Assembly (NCBI RefSeq): GCF_021440195.1
Contig: NZ_JAJTSZ010000006.1
Location: 1 to 64,000, forward strand
DNA: 64,000 bases
Direction of reading: 5' to 3'
Source: Dyadobacter sp. CY356
Lineage (GTDB): Bacteria > Bacteroidota > Bacteroidia > Cytophagales > Spirosomataceae
Shown here: in pieces, positions 36,048-45,155 of the stretch
Layout of the letters: each line of letters starts with the position of its first letter
Numbering within the stretch: the first letter of the stretch is position 1
Notes under the pieces: generated by a model
Seen by the model: the letters and a program-made list of their open reading frames with translations, nothing else
Told to the model about the DNA's origin: nothing
The model's database searches: none
Program-made: the position numbers and the translations under genes

Positions 36048-36656
36048 ATGAAACACTTTTTGTGGATTTCACTTATCACATTGATCAGCATAACTTCCGT
36101 CTTTGCACAAAACGGTGGTTATCAGGTTGGTGACGCCGTTGCCGCTTTTAAATTGAAAAATATAGATGGGAAAACGGTCTCGCTTGCTGATTACAACGCT
36201 GCAAAGGGAATGATCGTAATATTTACTAGCAACCATTGCCCGTTTGCAAAGGCCTATGAAGACAGAATTATTGCTTTAAACAATAAATACGCATCCCGGA
36301 ACTTTCCGGTGATTGCGATAAATCCAAGTGATCCGGGCACCCATATGGACGATTCCTTTGAAAAAATGAAGGAACGGGCGTCTTCCAAAGGATATACCTA
36401 CCCTTATCTTTCTGACGAAACGCAAGTAACCGCCCGCGCTTTTGGCGTGGCCCGTACACCACAGGCTTTTGTGCTGACAAGAGTTAATGGCAAATTTACG
36501 GTTGCATATATCGGTATGATCGACGACAATCCACAGGATCCGGCAGGGGCGAACAAGTTTTATGTTGATGAAGCCGTAACAAACCTTTTAGAAGGAAAAC
36601 CAGTCGTAACCTTATCAACCAAGCCGATTGGATGTGCTGTTAAGTGGAAAAACTGA
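36048..36656 (+). CDS. Thioredoxin-fold redoxin family protein (secreted)
   Basis: A 202-residue exported protein (from ATG 36048; upstream in-frame ATG 36027 adds seven charged residues before the signal peptide). Signal segment ends near VFAQ. The AhpC/TSA-like fold is evident (GDAVAAFKLKNIDGKTVSLADY, TSNHCPFAKAYEDRI, ARTPQAFVL). The active site is CPFA, with one Cys rather than CxxC, so it is not a simple disulfide reductase; this N-H-C-P-F-x-K form is a recognised redoxin subfamily. A second Cys (GCAVKW) is near the C-terminus. Followed 48 bp later by an SMP-30 gene. Confidence 0.88.
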   Translation: MKHFLWISLITLISITSVFAQNGGYQVGDAVAAFKLKNIDGKTVSLADYNAAKGMIVIFTSNHCPFAKAYEDRIIALNNKYASRNFPVIAINPSDPGTHMDDSFEKMKERASSKGYTYPYLSDETQVTARAFGVARTPQAFVLTRVNGKFTVAYIGMIDDNPQDPAGANKFYVDEAVTNLLEGKPVVTLSTKPIGCAVKWKN

Positions 36657-36704
36657 TCTTAAAAACTTATCTTTTAATTCCCTCAATTCCTACCTTACTC
36701 TGCC

Positions 36705-37607
36705 ATGAAAACCTTTATCTACCTTTTATGCACATTTTGTCTTTTAGAAAGTTTTTGTTTTGCCCAGACTTCAAGCAAAAAATTTTCCGCTGAAGGTGAG
36801 TTCACTGCTAATTGTGAAGGCCCTGCTGTGGATTCTGAAGGGAATGTTTATGCGGTTAATTTTGCCAGGGACGGGACTATTGCCCAGATGAACAAAAGAG
36901 GCAAATCAGGATTTTTTATTACGCTGCCCAAAGGAAGTACCGGAAACGGAATCCGTTTTGGTGATAAAAATACTTTTTACGTTGCCGATTTTACAGGACA
37001 CAATGTTTTGAAAGTCGATATCATTACAAAGACTGTTACCGTTTTTGCCAATGAACCAAAAATGAACCAGCCAAACGACCTGGCCATTACAAAAACCGGA
37101 CATATATTTTGTTCAGATCCAAACTGGAAAGACGGCACAGGACAGATCTGGCATGTTTCTCCGGAAGGAAAAACAAGACTTGTGGCCGAAAAAATGGGAA
37201 CAACCAACGGAATCGACATTAGTCCGGACGAAAAAACGCTTTACGTTAATGAAAGTGTTCAACGAAATGTCTGGGCTTTTGATCTTGCCAGTGACGGAAC
37301 CTTAACCAACAAACGCCTAATCCATACTTTTGCAGATGGTGGAATGGATGGCATGCGTTGTGATGTTGAAGGCAATTTATACATAGCCCGTCACGGAAAA
37401 GGAGAAGTGGCAGTGCTTTCACCTGACGGAAAAGTCATTCAAACCATTACAACAATCGGAAAAAAAGTATCCAACATCTGCTTTGGAGGCAGTAATGGAA
37501 AAACCTGCTACATAACCTTGCAGGATCGCGGCTGCCTTGAAACCTTCAAAGCCAAAACCGCAGGCAGGGAATGGCAGATGATGGAAACCTATTCTGCTAA
37601 AAAATAA
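36705..37607 (+). CDS. SMP-30/gluconolactonase/LRE-family beta-propeller protein (secreted)
   Basis: A 300-residue six-bladed beta-propeller with signal peptide (ends near CFAQ, residue 21). Family segments: EGPAVDSEGNVYAVNF, QPNDLAITKTGHIF, TNGIDISPDEKTLYVNES and MDGMRCDVEGNLYIA, which hold the metal-binding Glu/Asn/Asp of SMP-30 lactonases (E near residue 39, N in PND, N in TNGI, D in MDGMRCD). It probably hydrolyses a sugar lactone in the periplasm. It could supply aldonates together with the PQQ sugar dehydrogenase at 52 kb, but the two are far apart. Confidence 0.92.
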   Translation: MKTFIYLLCTFCLLESFCFAQTSSKKFSAEGEFTANCEGPAVDSEGNVYAVNFARDGTIAQMNKRGKSGFFITLPKGSTGNGIRFGDKNTFYVADFTGHNVLKVDIITKTVTVFANEPKMNQPNDLAITKTGHIFCSDPNWKDGTGQIWHVSPEGKTRLVAEKMGTTNGIDISPDEKTLYVNESVQRNVWAFDLASDGTLTNKRLIHTFADGGMDGMRCDVEGNLYIARHGKGEVAVLSPDGKVIQTITTIGKKVSNICFGGSNGKTCYITLQDRGCLETFKAKTAGREWQMMETYSAKK

Positions 37608-37718
37608 TCAATCCATAACCATTTCTGAAAGACGCTAAAAAATCATTCAAAATGTTAGCGTATTAAGTTTAGTTGTATTTACTTTGTAACTCAAAGTACT
37701 TTTAATTAATTCCAAAAG

Positions 37719-38402
37719 ATGATGGACAAAATTCTCCGCTATTTACAAAGCAACTCGAAGTTCGCATTGCTTGCCTTGGTATCAGCGTCTTCGGTTGCTC
37801 TTCTGTTTTTCAGGATTGTTGTGACTCAGAACCTGGGATTTATTTTTATGATCTGGAATCTGTTTCTGGCCTGGGTCCCGTTGTTTTATATCAAATGGGT
37901 TTGGGAAAGAGAAACAGTTAAACGCACTCCTACTTTATTGCTGTTAGTTCATCTTACCATCTGGCTTCTGTTTTTTCCAAATGCACCATACATTATCACA
38001 GATCTTTTACATATCAGGGCTACACCGGAAAACATGGTTTGGTATGATGCCGTTATGATTTTCACATTTGCAGTCGCCGGCTTTTTGACAGGACTTTATT
38101 CCATAAGAATTGTACACCGCTTGCTTACCCAACGCTGGAATCAATACGTAGCGTGGCTGATCGTAGCTTTCTCCATGTTTCTGAGCGGATTTGGCGTATT
38201 TCTGGGTCGCTATGGCCGTTGGAATAGTTGGGACATTGTTTCAAATCCCGTTGCACTTTCGCGCGGTATTCTGAAGAGCATGATTGATCCGTTTGCCATA
38301 AAACATACCTTCACGTTTTCGTTCGTGCTGATGTTGTTGTACTTTGCGTTCCATATTTTCGCAGAACTCAATAGAAATGAATCAACCCATAAATATTCGT
38401 AA
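37719..38402 (+). CDS. DUF1361 integral membrane protein
   Basis: A 227-residue protein with about six transmembrane helices. Family-typical stretches: NLFLAWVPLFY, LFFPNAPYIITDLLHI and FLGRYGRWNSWDI, which mark DUF1361. The function is unknown. The end overlaps the start of the diacylglycerol kinase gene by 26 bp, suggesting coupled expression and a possible lipid-related role (inference). Start ATG 37719, or the adjacent ATG 37722. Confidence 0.9.
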   Translation: MMDKILRYLQSNSKFALLALVSASSVALLFFRIVVTQNLGFIFMIWNLFLAWVPLFYIKWVWERETVKRTPTLLLLVHLTIWLLFFPNAPYIITDLLHIRATPENMVWYDAVMIFTFAVAGFLTGLYSIRIVHRLLTQRWNQYVAWLIVAFSMFLSGFGVFLGRYGRWNSWDIVSNPVALSRGILKSMIDPFAIKHTFTFSFVLMLLYFAFHIFAELNRNESTHKYS

Positions 38403-38763
38403 AGCAATTAAAAGTTTCCGGTACGCAGGTGTTGGCATTTTTACTTTATTTCGTTACGAAAACAACGCTAAAATACATTTACTGGCTGCTGTGGTCGTTT
38501 TCATTGCCGGAATCTTTTTCAAAATTTCAAACATAGAGTGGTGTATTATTATAATCCAGATTGCCCTTGTATGGGCAGCGGAAGCATTTAATACAGCCAT
38601 TGAAAAAATTGCGGATATGATATCTTCAACCTATCATCCTACCATTAAAATTATAAAAGATGTAGCCGCAGCAGGTGTTTTAATTCTGGCCATTTCAGCC
38701 ATCTTTGTTGCCGGTTTCATTTTCCTGCCCAAAATCTGGGATGTATTTCAAACGATAAACTAA
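38377..38763 (+). CDS. dgkA: Diacylglycerol kinase family protein (DgkA-type)
   Basis: A 128-residue, three-helix membrane enzyme that phosphorylates diacylglycerol or undecaprenol. Evidence: RKAIKSFRYAGVGIFTLF at the N-terminus, the catalytic EAFNTAIEKIADM (ExxNTAIE) and the IKDVAAAGVLI helix, with normal DgkA length. ATG 38377 is used rather than TTG 38344, placing the start 26 bp inside the DUF1361 gene. Gram-negative DgkA recycles diacylglycerol; the undecaprenol kinase alternative cannot be excluded from sequence alone. Confidence 0.9.
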   Translation: MNQPINIRKAIKSFRYAGVGIFTLFRYENNAKIHLLAAVVVFIAGIFFKISNIEWCIIIIQIALVWAAEAFNTAIEKIADMISSTYHPTIKIIKDVAAAGVLILAISAIFVAGFIFLPKIWDVFQTIN

Positions 38764-38793
38764 ACCTTCATTTTAGCATCTGACTTAATCTAT

Positions 38794-39912
38794 ATGTCCT
38801 CAAATCAAGACTCGTTACACACACTGAACGAAATCCGAAGCCTGATGGAACGGTCTTCAAAGTTCCTGTCACTAAGCGGATTAAGTGGTGTTTTTGCAGG
38901 TTTATTTGCGATTATCGGTGCGGCCGTCGCTTATGTTCGTTTAAAAACAGACTGGTTTTCAGAAAGTTTTTCTTACACACCAGCTGCTGCCACAACACAA
39001 AACGAAGCAATCCGCTTTTTACTTCTTGACGGATTTCTGGTCTTGTTCTTTTCGCTGGCTGTCGGCATTATTTTCACCGTTAGAAAAGGAAGAAAACGGG
39101 GATTTCATTTATGGAACAGCAGTTCGAGACGGCTGCTATTAAGTATGATGATACCGCTTGTAACGGGCGGGATTTTTTGTCTCGCCATGCTTTCTTATGG
39201 ATATATCTGGCTGGTTTTACCGGCAACACTAATTTTTTACGGATTGGCACTTGTTAACGCAAGTCGCTATACCTGGCCAGAAGTTTCCTATATGGGAATT
39301 TTTGAAATCGCTATTGGATGTACTGCTTTATTTTTCACAGGGTTTTCTTTATTGTTTTGGGCGATTGGTTTTGGCTTACTGCACATCGTGTATGGACTGG
39401 CGATGTACAAAAAATATGATCTGGACGAAAATAAGGCCTCGAAGATCTCGAATAAAGGAGGTTTTACATTACTGTTTTTTCTAATTTTATCAACCGGTTA
39501 TGCTCATGCACAAGTAGCGATACCCATAACAGTTGACAGCACGGCCAGAAAATGGTATGATAAAGAGACGATTTATCTTCAGGGAAATAACAGTTATATC
39601 AAGGACAACATAGTTTATACCGGACAAAAAGCTATCCGCAGTGAATTTACAATTTCTCCGGGCGGTATGCAGCTTTATGTGCAGTCAAGACGCAGAAAAA
39701 ATATTGCTCTGGTAATTTCCCTTGTTGGATCCGCGGGATCTATTACTTCGTTAATAACCGGAAACCGGGATGCGTTGAAAAAATTCTTTTGGGTATCATT
39801 GGGAACCGGCCTGGCCTCGACGCTGATAACGGCTCAGGCAAATAATTTACGCGATCAGGCCGTTTGGCTGAGAAACCGCGATGCACTACTTTTTATGGAA
39901 GTCAACAAGTAG
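38794..39912 (+). CDS. Membrane protein of unknown function with internal signal-peptide-like segment (apparent fusion)
   Basis: A 372-residue protein I do not recognise. Residues 1-217 are a membrane module with about six helices. Residues 219-240 (NKGGFTLLFFLILSTGYAHAQ) look like a complete signal peptide, with a basic n-region, hydrophobic core and AHAQ cleavage site. The last 130 residues (ITVDSTARKWYDKETIYLQGNN onward, with a further hydrophobic hairpin near 310-345) resemble a separately secreted Bacteroidota protein. The simplest reading is a fusion of two formerly separate genes, still possibly processed into two. A winged-helix regulator follows 31 bp later. Confidence 0.65.
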   Translation: MSSNQDSLHTLNEIRSLMERSSKFLSLSGLSGVFAGLFAIIGAAVAYVRLKTDWFSESFSYTPAAATTQNEAIRFLLLDGFLVLFFSLAVGIIFTVRKGRKRGFHLWNSSSRRLLLSMMIPLVTGGIFCLAMLSYGYIWLVLPATLIFYGLALVNASRYTWPEVSYMGIFEIAIGCTALFFTGFSLLFWAIGFGLLHIVYGLAMYKKYDLDENKASKISNKGGFTLLFFLILSTGYAHAQVAIPITVDSTARKWYDKETIYLQGNNSYIKDNIVYTGQKAIRSEFTISPGGMQLYVQSRRRKNIALVISLVGSAGSITSLITGNRDALKKFFWVSLGTGLASTLITAQANNLRDQAVWLRNRDALLFMEVNK

Positions 39913-39943
39913 TTCGGGAATGACTTCATAACTTGCGGGCAGA

Positions 39944-40240
39944 ATGGAATGGTTAGAAAAATTTAATAAAGTTTTTGAAAGTAAGGTACGGCTTGGTATC
40001 ATGTCGGTACTGGTGGTGAATGATGCTGTAAGTTTTAATGAGCTCAAAGAGCTGTTACAACTCACGGATGGGAATCTTGCGTCACATCTTAAAGCATTGG
40101 AAGAAACGGAATATGTACGGTTTGAAAAACAATTCAACGGAAGAAAACCGCTGACAACCTATAAAGCGACAGAAACAGGACAAAAAGCTTTCACAGATCA
40201 TCTCCAGGTTTTAGAAAATATGATCCGGCAAAATATGTAA
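39944..40240 (+). CDS. Winged-helix transcriptional regulator
   Basis: A 98-residue single-domain DNA-binding protein (HTH_34/MarR-like): KVRLGIMSVLVVNDAVSFNELKELL, recognition helix TDGNLASHLKALEETEYV, then the wing KPLTTYKATETGQKAF. Such proteins are widespread in Bacteroidota and often sit next to a membrane protein gene they co-occur with, as here (31-bp gap). It probably autoregulates the pair. No ligand domain is present, so a ligand-free or partner-modulated mode is likely. Confidence 0.9.
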   Translation: MEWLEKFNKVFESKVRLGIMSVLVVNDAVSFNELKELLQLTDGNLASHLKALEETEYVRFEKQFNGRKPLTTYKATETGQKAFTDHLQVLENMIRQNM

Positions 40241-40261
40241 AACAACTTGTTGTAAAGCAAC

Positions 40262-40303
40262 AAAAAATCGCCGGCCCTGATTGCTCAGTACCGGCGATTT
40301 TTT
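40262..40303. terminator. Bidirectional terminator, 13-bp stem
   Basis: AAAAAATCGCCGG and CCGGCGATTTTTT are perfect inverse copies around a 16-nt loop between the convergent winged-helix and DUF2911 genes. Confidence 0.92.
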
Positions 40304-40317
40304 ATTGATATTGAAAA

Positions 40318-40830
40318 TTAGAATTTCAAAGGAACAGTAAAACCCGATTTATCCCACTGGAATTGTAACTCAGTATCTTTCACAGTGAAAGTCAGTTTTT
40401 CCATTGATGTTGAATAAGTTTTCGCAGGAACTGTTACTTTCAAAACATCTTTGTCTTTAATTTCTTCATATTTATAAGCGCCCCATTGTTTCAAAGTGCT
40501 GTTAAGAATCAAAGTCCACTCTTTTTCGTTTGGCGTAGCAAACAAAGTATAAGTGCCGGCTTTAACTGCTTTGCCTGCAAACATTCCGTCTTTTTTGAAT
40601 GTGATCTCCGTAGCGTTGTTGGCTCCTATTCTCCACACTTTTCCAAATGGTTCAAGGCTTCCGCTGCCTTCTTTTCCAAAAATAACACGACCGCGTTTTG
40701 AAGGTTGTCCGTATGCTACTGTAACGTTTTTGCCTTCGGCAGTAATTCTCGGGCTTTCAGGAGCAGTTTGTGCTGATGCAAATGACAGACCTACTAATGT
40801 AAGGAATAAACTAAAAAATAGTGATTTCAT
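40318..40830 (-). CDS. DUF2911 secreted protein
   Basis: A 170-residue protein with signal peptide (ends ASAQ, residue 20) and the compact beta-rich DUF2911 domain: SPRITAEGKNVTVAYGQPSKRGR, then GKVWRIGANNATEI and AGTYTLFATP, which are family hallmarks. These are Bacteroidota periplasmic proteins of unknown function. No Cys or catalytic triad is apparent. Stand-alone gene with a shared terminator downstream; divergent from recG. Confidence 0.92.
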   Translation of the reverse strand: MKSLFFSLFLTLVGLSFASAQTAPESPRITAEGKNVTVAYGQPSKRGRVIFGKEGSGSLEPFGKVWRIGANNATEITFKKDGMFAGKAVKAGTYTLFATPNEKEWTLILNSTLKQWGAYKYEEIKDKDVLKVTVPAKTYSTSMEKLTFTVKDTELQFQWDKSGFTVPLKF

Positions 40831-40927
40831 AAACTTGGTTAAGTGATGGTTGTTGTTTCAAAAACGAAATACGTAATTCAAAAGTTGTTAACCAAGCCAT
40901 TTAGATCAAATTTTGTACTTTTGAAAA

Positions 40928-43048
40928 ATGACTTCCCGAGAGCAAACATCCGTCCGAACAAATTTTTTCGATACAAAAATCGAATTCCTTAAAGGCATGG
41001 GGCCACAGCGGGCCGCACTACTTAATGTGGAATTGGGAATATTCACTTATGGCGACTTGTTGCAGCACTACCCCTTTCGTCATGAGGACCGAACTATATT
41101 TCACAGAATCAGCCAGTTATCAGAAATTATGCCTGCTGCTCAGATCAAGGGGAGGCTCCGGGAATGGACGATTGTTGGTGAAGGAAGTAAGAAAAGGCTC
41201 GTAGCCCAGTTTTCTGATGGAAGTGGAATTTTGGAGCTGGTATGGTTTCAGGGAATTACGTATTTTGAAAAAAGCCTGCGACCAAATGCGGAATATATTG
41301 TTTATGGAAAACCAATTGCATTTGGATCCAAATGGAGTATCACACATCCGGAAATTGAATTACTGACAGCTGAAAATGAAAAAGGCGGTTATTGGCAGCC
41401 TGTATATCCTCTTACTGAAAAACTTCGCAGAAGATTTGTTGACAGCAAGGTGATAGGCAAGCTGATTCGCACTTTGCTTGAAATTTCAAGACCGCATATT
41501 CATGAAACTTTACCGGAAAATCTGGTTCAGAAATACCGGATGGTTACCAAGGCGGACGCACTCTGGAATTTACATAACCCACAAAGTCAGGCCTGGCTGC
41601 ATCAATCAGAAAGACGTTTAAAGTTTGAAGAGCTTTTTTACAATCAGTTCAGGCTGATCAAAAACAAGCTTTTGCATAAAACAGAATATCCCGGACAGAT
41701 TTTTACCAAAACTGGTTTACTTCGGGATTTTTATGAAAATCATCTGCCTTTTGAATTGACCGGTGCACAGGTTCGTGTTCTGCATGAGATTCGTGAAGAT
41801 CTGAAAACAGGAAAACAAATGAACCGTTTGCTGCAAGGTGATGTGGGTTCCGGAAAAACAATTGTAGCTTTTATAACGATGCTTTTGGCACTGGATAATG
41901 ATGCACAAGCCTGTTTGATGGCACCAACAGAAATCCTGACAGATCAGCATTATCAGGGATTGAAAAAATTTGCGGATTTATTAGGTATCAACATTGGAAA
42001 ACTGACCGGCTCAACAAAGAAAAAAGAGCGTGAAATCATTCATGCACAGCTTCTGGACGGCTCGATGCAGATTATTGTGGGCACTCATGCGCTAATAGAA
42101 GATATAGTACAGTTTAAAAATCTGGGTCTTTGTGTCATTGACGAACAGCATCGGTTTGGCGTAGCGCAGCGAAGCAAACTTTGGGCTAAAAATAAATACA
42201 CAAGTCCGCATATGCTCGTGATGACGGCCACGCCTATACCGAGAACATTGGCAATGACACTTTATGGCGACCTTGATATCTCTGCCATTGATGAATTACC
42301 GGCAGGCAGAAAACCGATCAAAACCGTCCATCGATACGATGCACACCGGCTTTCTGTTTTTGGTTTTATTCGTGACGAAATCGCAAAAGGACGACAGGTT
42401 TATATGGTTTATCCTTTAATCGAAGAGTCTGAAAAACTTGATTTAAAGGACTTGATGGATGGTTATGAAAGTGTGTCCCGAGCGTTTCCTGATGTTCCGC
42501 TCAGTATTCTTCATGGCAAAATGAAGCCGAAGGATAAGGATTTCGAAATGGCCCGTTTCGTGAAAGCGGAGACAAAAATCATGGTCGCTACGACTGTTAT
42601 TGAAGTTGGTGTAAACGTGCCAAACGCTTCAGTGATGATAGTTGAAAATGCCGAAAGGTTTGGTTTATCCCAACTGCACCAGCTTCGCGGACGAGTGGGC
42701 CGGGGAGCGGAGCAGTCTTATTGTATTCTGATAACCGATTATAAAATCAGTAAGGAAACCAAACTACGGCTTGAAACCATGTGCCGCACCAATGACGGGT
42801 TTGAAATAGCAGAAGTAGATTTACAGCTTCGCGGACCAGGTGACATTTCCGGAACTCAGCAAAGCGGATTAATGGATCTACTGATTGCGAACCTCGCCCA
42901 GGACGGAGAAATATTAAAAGCCGCGAGAATTTCAGCCGAAGCAATTTTGAATACAGATCCTGATCTGGAATTACCGGAAAATGCTCCGATTAAAAAACAT
43001 TTAAGTAATATGCGGAAAGAAGAAACGAATTGGAGCAGGATTAGTTGA
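40928..43048 (+). CDS. recG: ATP-dependent DNA helicase RecG
   Basis: A 706-residue superfamily 2 helicase that reverses stalled forks and branch-migrates Holliday junctions. Seen: N-terminal wedge/OB domain (FLKGMGPQRAALLN, then AQIKGRLREW), helicase motif I GDVGSGKT, motif II DEQH, motif III TATPIPRT, and motif VI QLRGRVGRG, followed by the TRG-like LQLRGPGDISGTQQSG. A -7-like TACTTTTG lies only 4-12 bases before ATG 40928, so the message may be leaderless or the next promoter upstream may be used. Confidence 0.97.
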   Translation: MTSREQTSVRTNFFDTKIEFLKGMGPQRAALLNVELGIFTYGDLLQHYPFRHEDRTIFHRISQLSEIMPAAQIKGRLREWTIVGEGSKKRLVAQFSDGSGILELVWFQGITYFEKSLRPNAEYIVYGKPIAFGSKWSITHPEIELLTAENEKGGYWQPVYPLTEKLRRRFVDSKVIGKLIRTLLEISRPHIHETLPENLVQKYRMVTKADALWNLHNPQSQAWLHQSERRLKFEELFYNQFRLIKNKLLHKTEYPGQIFTKTGLLRDFYENHLPFELTGAQVRVLHEIREDLKTGKQMNRLLQGDVGSGKTIVAFITMLLALDNDAQACLMAPTEILTDQHYQGLKKFADLLGINIGKLTGSTKKKEREIIHAQLLDGSMQIIVGTHALIEDIVQFKNLGLCVIDEQHRFGVAQRSKLWAKNKYTSPHMLVMTATPIPRTLAMTLYGDLDISAIDELPAGRKPIKTVHRYDAHRLSVFGFIRDEIAKGRQVYMVYPLIEESEKLDLKDLMDGYESVSRAFPDVPLSILHGKMKPKDKDFEMARFVKAETKIMVATTVIEVGVNVPNASVMIVENAERFGLSQLHQLRGRVGRGAEQSYCILITDYKISKETKLRLETMCRTNDGFEIAEVDLQLRGPGDISGTQQSGLMDLLIANLAQDGEILKAARISAEAILNTDPDLELPENAPIKKHLSNMRKEETNWSRIS

Positions 43049-43054
43049 TCGCAA

Positions 43055-43387
43055 CTAAGCTGATTGAAGTGTATTGGATTCCGAACTTACAAAATGCCTT
43101 ATTGATTCCCGACTAACTTTCTTTTCAGCATTCCATAGATCATATTTTTTTTGCAGGTTCATCCAAAGCTCGGCACTTGTACCAAAGGCTTCTGATAATT
43201 TGATAGCCATCTCAGGACTAATACCAGACTTTTTATTTAAAATAAGCGAGAGTGTACTACGGTTCACTCCAAGGCCGTTTGCGAGCTCAGAAATAGTATA
43301 TGCCTGATTCGTTTCTTCACGAAGCCCTTCAATCATACCATTTAAAATAGCTCCCGGATGTGCAGGTTTCATTTCTCTTTTCAGCAT
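43055..43387 (-). CDS. higA: HigA-family antitoxin (XRE helix-turn-helix)
   Basis: A 110-residue addiction-module antitoxin of the HigA type: KPAHPGAILNGMIE, HTH ISELANGLGVNRSTLSLILN (about 33-52), then GISPEMAIKLSEAFGTSAELWMNLQKKYDLW. The order toxin-then-antitoxin is the reverse of most type II modules and is diagnostic for higBA. Starts 12 bp after the toxin stop. Convergent with recG with only 6 bp between stops. Confidence 0.93.
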   Translation of the reverse strand: MLKREMKPAHPGAILNGMIEGLREETNQAYTISELANGLGVNRSTLSLILNKKSGISPEMAIKLSEAFGTSAELWMNLQKKYDLWNAEKKVSRESIRHFVSSESNTLQSA

Positions 43388-43399
43388 AATTAATAATAT

Positions 43400-43678
43400 T
43401 TAATGATAATCCAGGAAATCAACATCGTAAGCGTCTCCATTATTAAAACGAAAGATAATACGATAATTTGCATTTACTTTTATAGAATAAAATTCTTTAA
43501 GATCACCACTCAGTTTATGCAATCTATATCCAGGAATATTCAACTGCTCAACAGTTTCAGCAGTATCTAATAAAGATAATATTTCTCTTAAACGTTCAAC
43601 TAAGTGTGCGTTTAGCTTAGATGAATCATCATTCTCAAACAAAAATCTAAGTCCTTTGTGTTGAATACTTTCTATCAT
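43400..43678 (-). CDS. higB: HigB-family toxin (RelE/ParE superfamily)
   Basis: A 92-residue ribosome-dependent mRNA endonuclease toxin: MIESIQHKGLRFLFENDDSSKLN, then IPGYRLHKLSGDLKEFYSIKVNANYRIIFRF and a final DVDFLDYH. This is full-length HigB, which cuts mRNA at Lys or Ala codons in the A site. The residues known to matter in HigB-type toxins (the basic pair and RIIFRF strand, C-terminal DYH) are all present, so the toxin looks intact, with a complete HigA next to it. Confidence 0.93.
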   Translation of the reverse strand: MIESIQHKGLRFLFENDDSSKLNAHLVERLREILSLLDTAETVEQLNIPGYRLHKLSGDLKEFYSIKVNANYRIIFRFNNGDAYDVDFLDYH

Positions 43679-43757
43679 AACACAAATTTAATGATGATCA
43701 TATCACCGCACAAATCTATACCAGTATAACGTACAGATTATGAAATATTTGAATAAA

Positions 43758-43792
43758 AAAAGCTCCAATTGCCAAAGCAAATGGAGCTTTCA
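43758..43792 (-). terminator. Intrinsic terminator after the FGGY kinase gene
   Basis: AGCTCCAATTGC and GCAAATGGAGCT pair with one A-A mismatch around CAAA. Read on the minus strand it is followed by a T-run (GGAGCTTTTTTTATTC). Confidence 0.87.
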
Positions 43793-43808
43793 ATAAACAT
43801 ACAATTAC

Positions 43809-45155
43809 TTAAAAACCAACAACTTCCTTAATCTCTCCCAAAAATTCAAAAGATTGCGGACGCGTAACGTGCAGAGCTGCACCAAGCGAAGTTGCATATG
43901 GCAGATCCGTAGCGTAAACTTTATGTTCCGGGAAATTGTGAGCTACGAGTTTTGTGAAAATTTCATTTTTCGAAAATCCACCATCGATATATATTGCCTG
44001 AACTTCACTAATTCCAATAAGATTCAGGGAAACCGTCAACATATCAGTCAGCGCTTTCAACAAATGATGATATGCAGCTTCTGCTGATGCAAAGGCACTC
44101 ACCTGCCATTCCCTGGTGTTAGCTTCGGGGAAAGGACCGTTTCCTGTCATACAAGCAGAATAAAATGGCGGTGTATCAGCTTTTAATATTTCTTCATCAA
44201 ATACAACACCTTTATAAAAATCAGCGTCTTTTCCAAAATATTCAGCGATGCGGGCAACCTGATAATCATGTTCTTTCCCCATAAACAAACGGGAAGTAGT
44301 AACACCGCTACCTTCAGGCGTTAGGTAATTCATACAATCCTGATGCAGCTGATTTCCTGTTAATGGTTTTGAATAAAAAGGATTGAAATTGATACACCAG
44401 GTTCCGGTCGACAGCAAAACAAAAGGTGTTTTTATTGCCAGACGATACGGCACCAAAGCAGCTGAACTGTCGTGCAATCCAAACCCTGACTGCATACTTT
44501 TCTCTCCATCTCTGTAAATAAAAGAAGAAGAAGCTAGTACAGGAGGCAATTTTTTCTGAATTGCTTCTGCTTTTACCCACTCATGATAGTCCCACATTTC
44601 GAAACTCCATAAGGCCGTGTGGCAGCCAAGCGAGGTATAATCACTTGCTTTTCTGCCTGTTAGCAAGTATAAAATATACTGAGGCAAATGCAGGGAAGAA
44701 ATTATTTTCTTGTAAACTTCCGGTTGTGCGTATTTCAGCCAATATAATTGCATTCCGGAGTTCAGCATACCCATAGCAGGAGAACCTGTCTGTAGTGCGA
44801 TCCTGGTTGGATCACCATGCGTACTGTAAAACTGGCTTAATAACGCATCCGGCAGCGGTTTAAGATAGGAATACAATGGTGTAACCGGCTTGTTACTGGC
44901 ATCAAGATGCACTAGACTTGCACCATATGCCGCCGCATTCACAGCCTGAATCTGATATTTAGGATTATTTTTAAGATCTGTCCAACGCTCCTGAACCCAT
45001 TCAGTAAGGAGTTCAATATCCTCTGTCGGAAATCCGTCCTCGTCAACTGTCTCAGGAAGGGATTCGGTCACCTCCTCTACAATCTGATACTTTTCGTCAA
45101 AAAGTACATACTTTTTATTGGTCCTGCCAATATCAAAAACCGCCGTTACTTTCAT
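43809..45155 (-). CDS. FGGY-family carbohydrate kinase
   Basis: A 448-residue sugar kinase with the two actin-like lobes: N-terminal nucleotide motif FDIGRTNKKYVLFD (6-19) where the usual DxGTTxxK is DIGRTNKK, and C-terminal YIDGGFSKNEIF. The sugar could be rhamnulose, xylulose, fuculose or a related ketose; I cannot decide. It is a single gene without isomerase or aldolase partners, flanked by HigBA and a secreted SGNH hydrolase. Starts with ATG at 45155. Confidence 0.85.
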   Translation of the reverse strand: MKVTAVFDIGRTNKKYVLFDEKYQIVEEVTESLPETVDEDGFPTEDIELLTEWVQERWTDLKNNPKYQIQAVNAAAYGASLVHLDASNKPVTPLYSYLKPLPDALLSQFYSTHGDPTRIALQTGSPAMGMLNSGMQLYWLKYAQPEVYKKIISSLHLPQYILYLLTGRKASDYTSLGCHTALWSFEMWDYHEWVKAEAIQKKLPPVLASSSFIYRDGEKSMQSGFGLHDSSAALVPYRLAIKTPFVLLSTGTWCINFNPFYSKPLTGNQLHQDCMNYLTPEGSGVTTSRLFMGKEHDYQVARIAEYFGKDADFYKGVVFDEEILKADTPPFYSACMTGNGPFPEANTREWQVSAFASAEAAYHHLLKALTDMLTVSLNLIGISEVQAIYIDGGFSKNEIFTKLVAHNFPEHKVYATDLPYATSLGAALHVTRPQSFEFLGEIKEVVGF

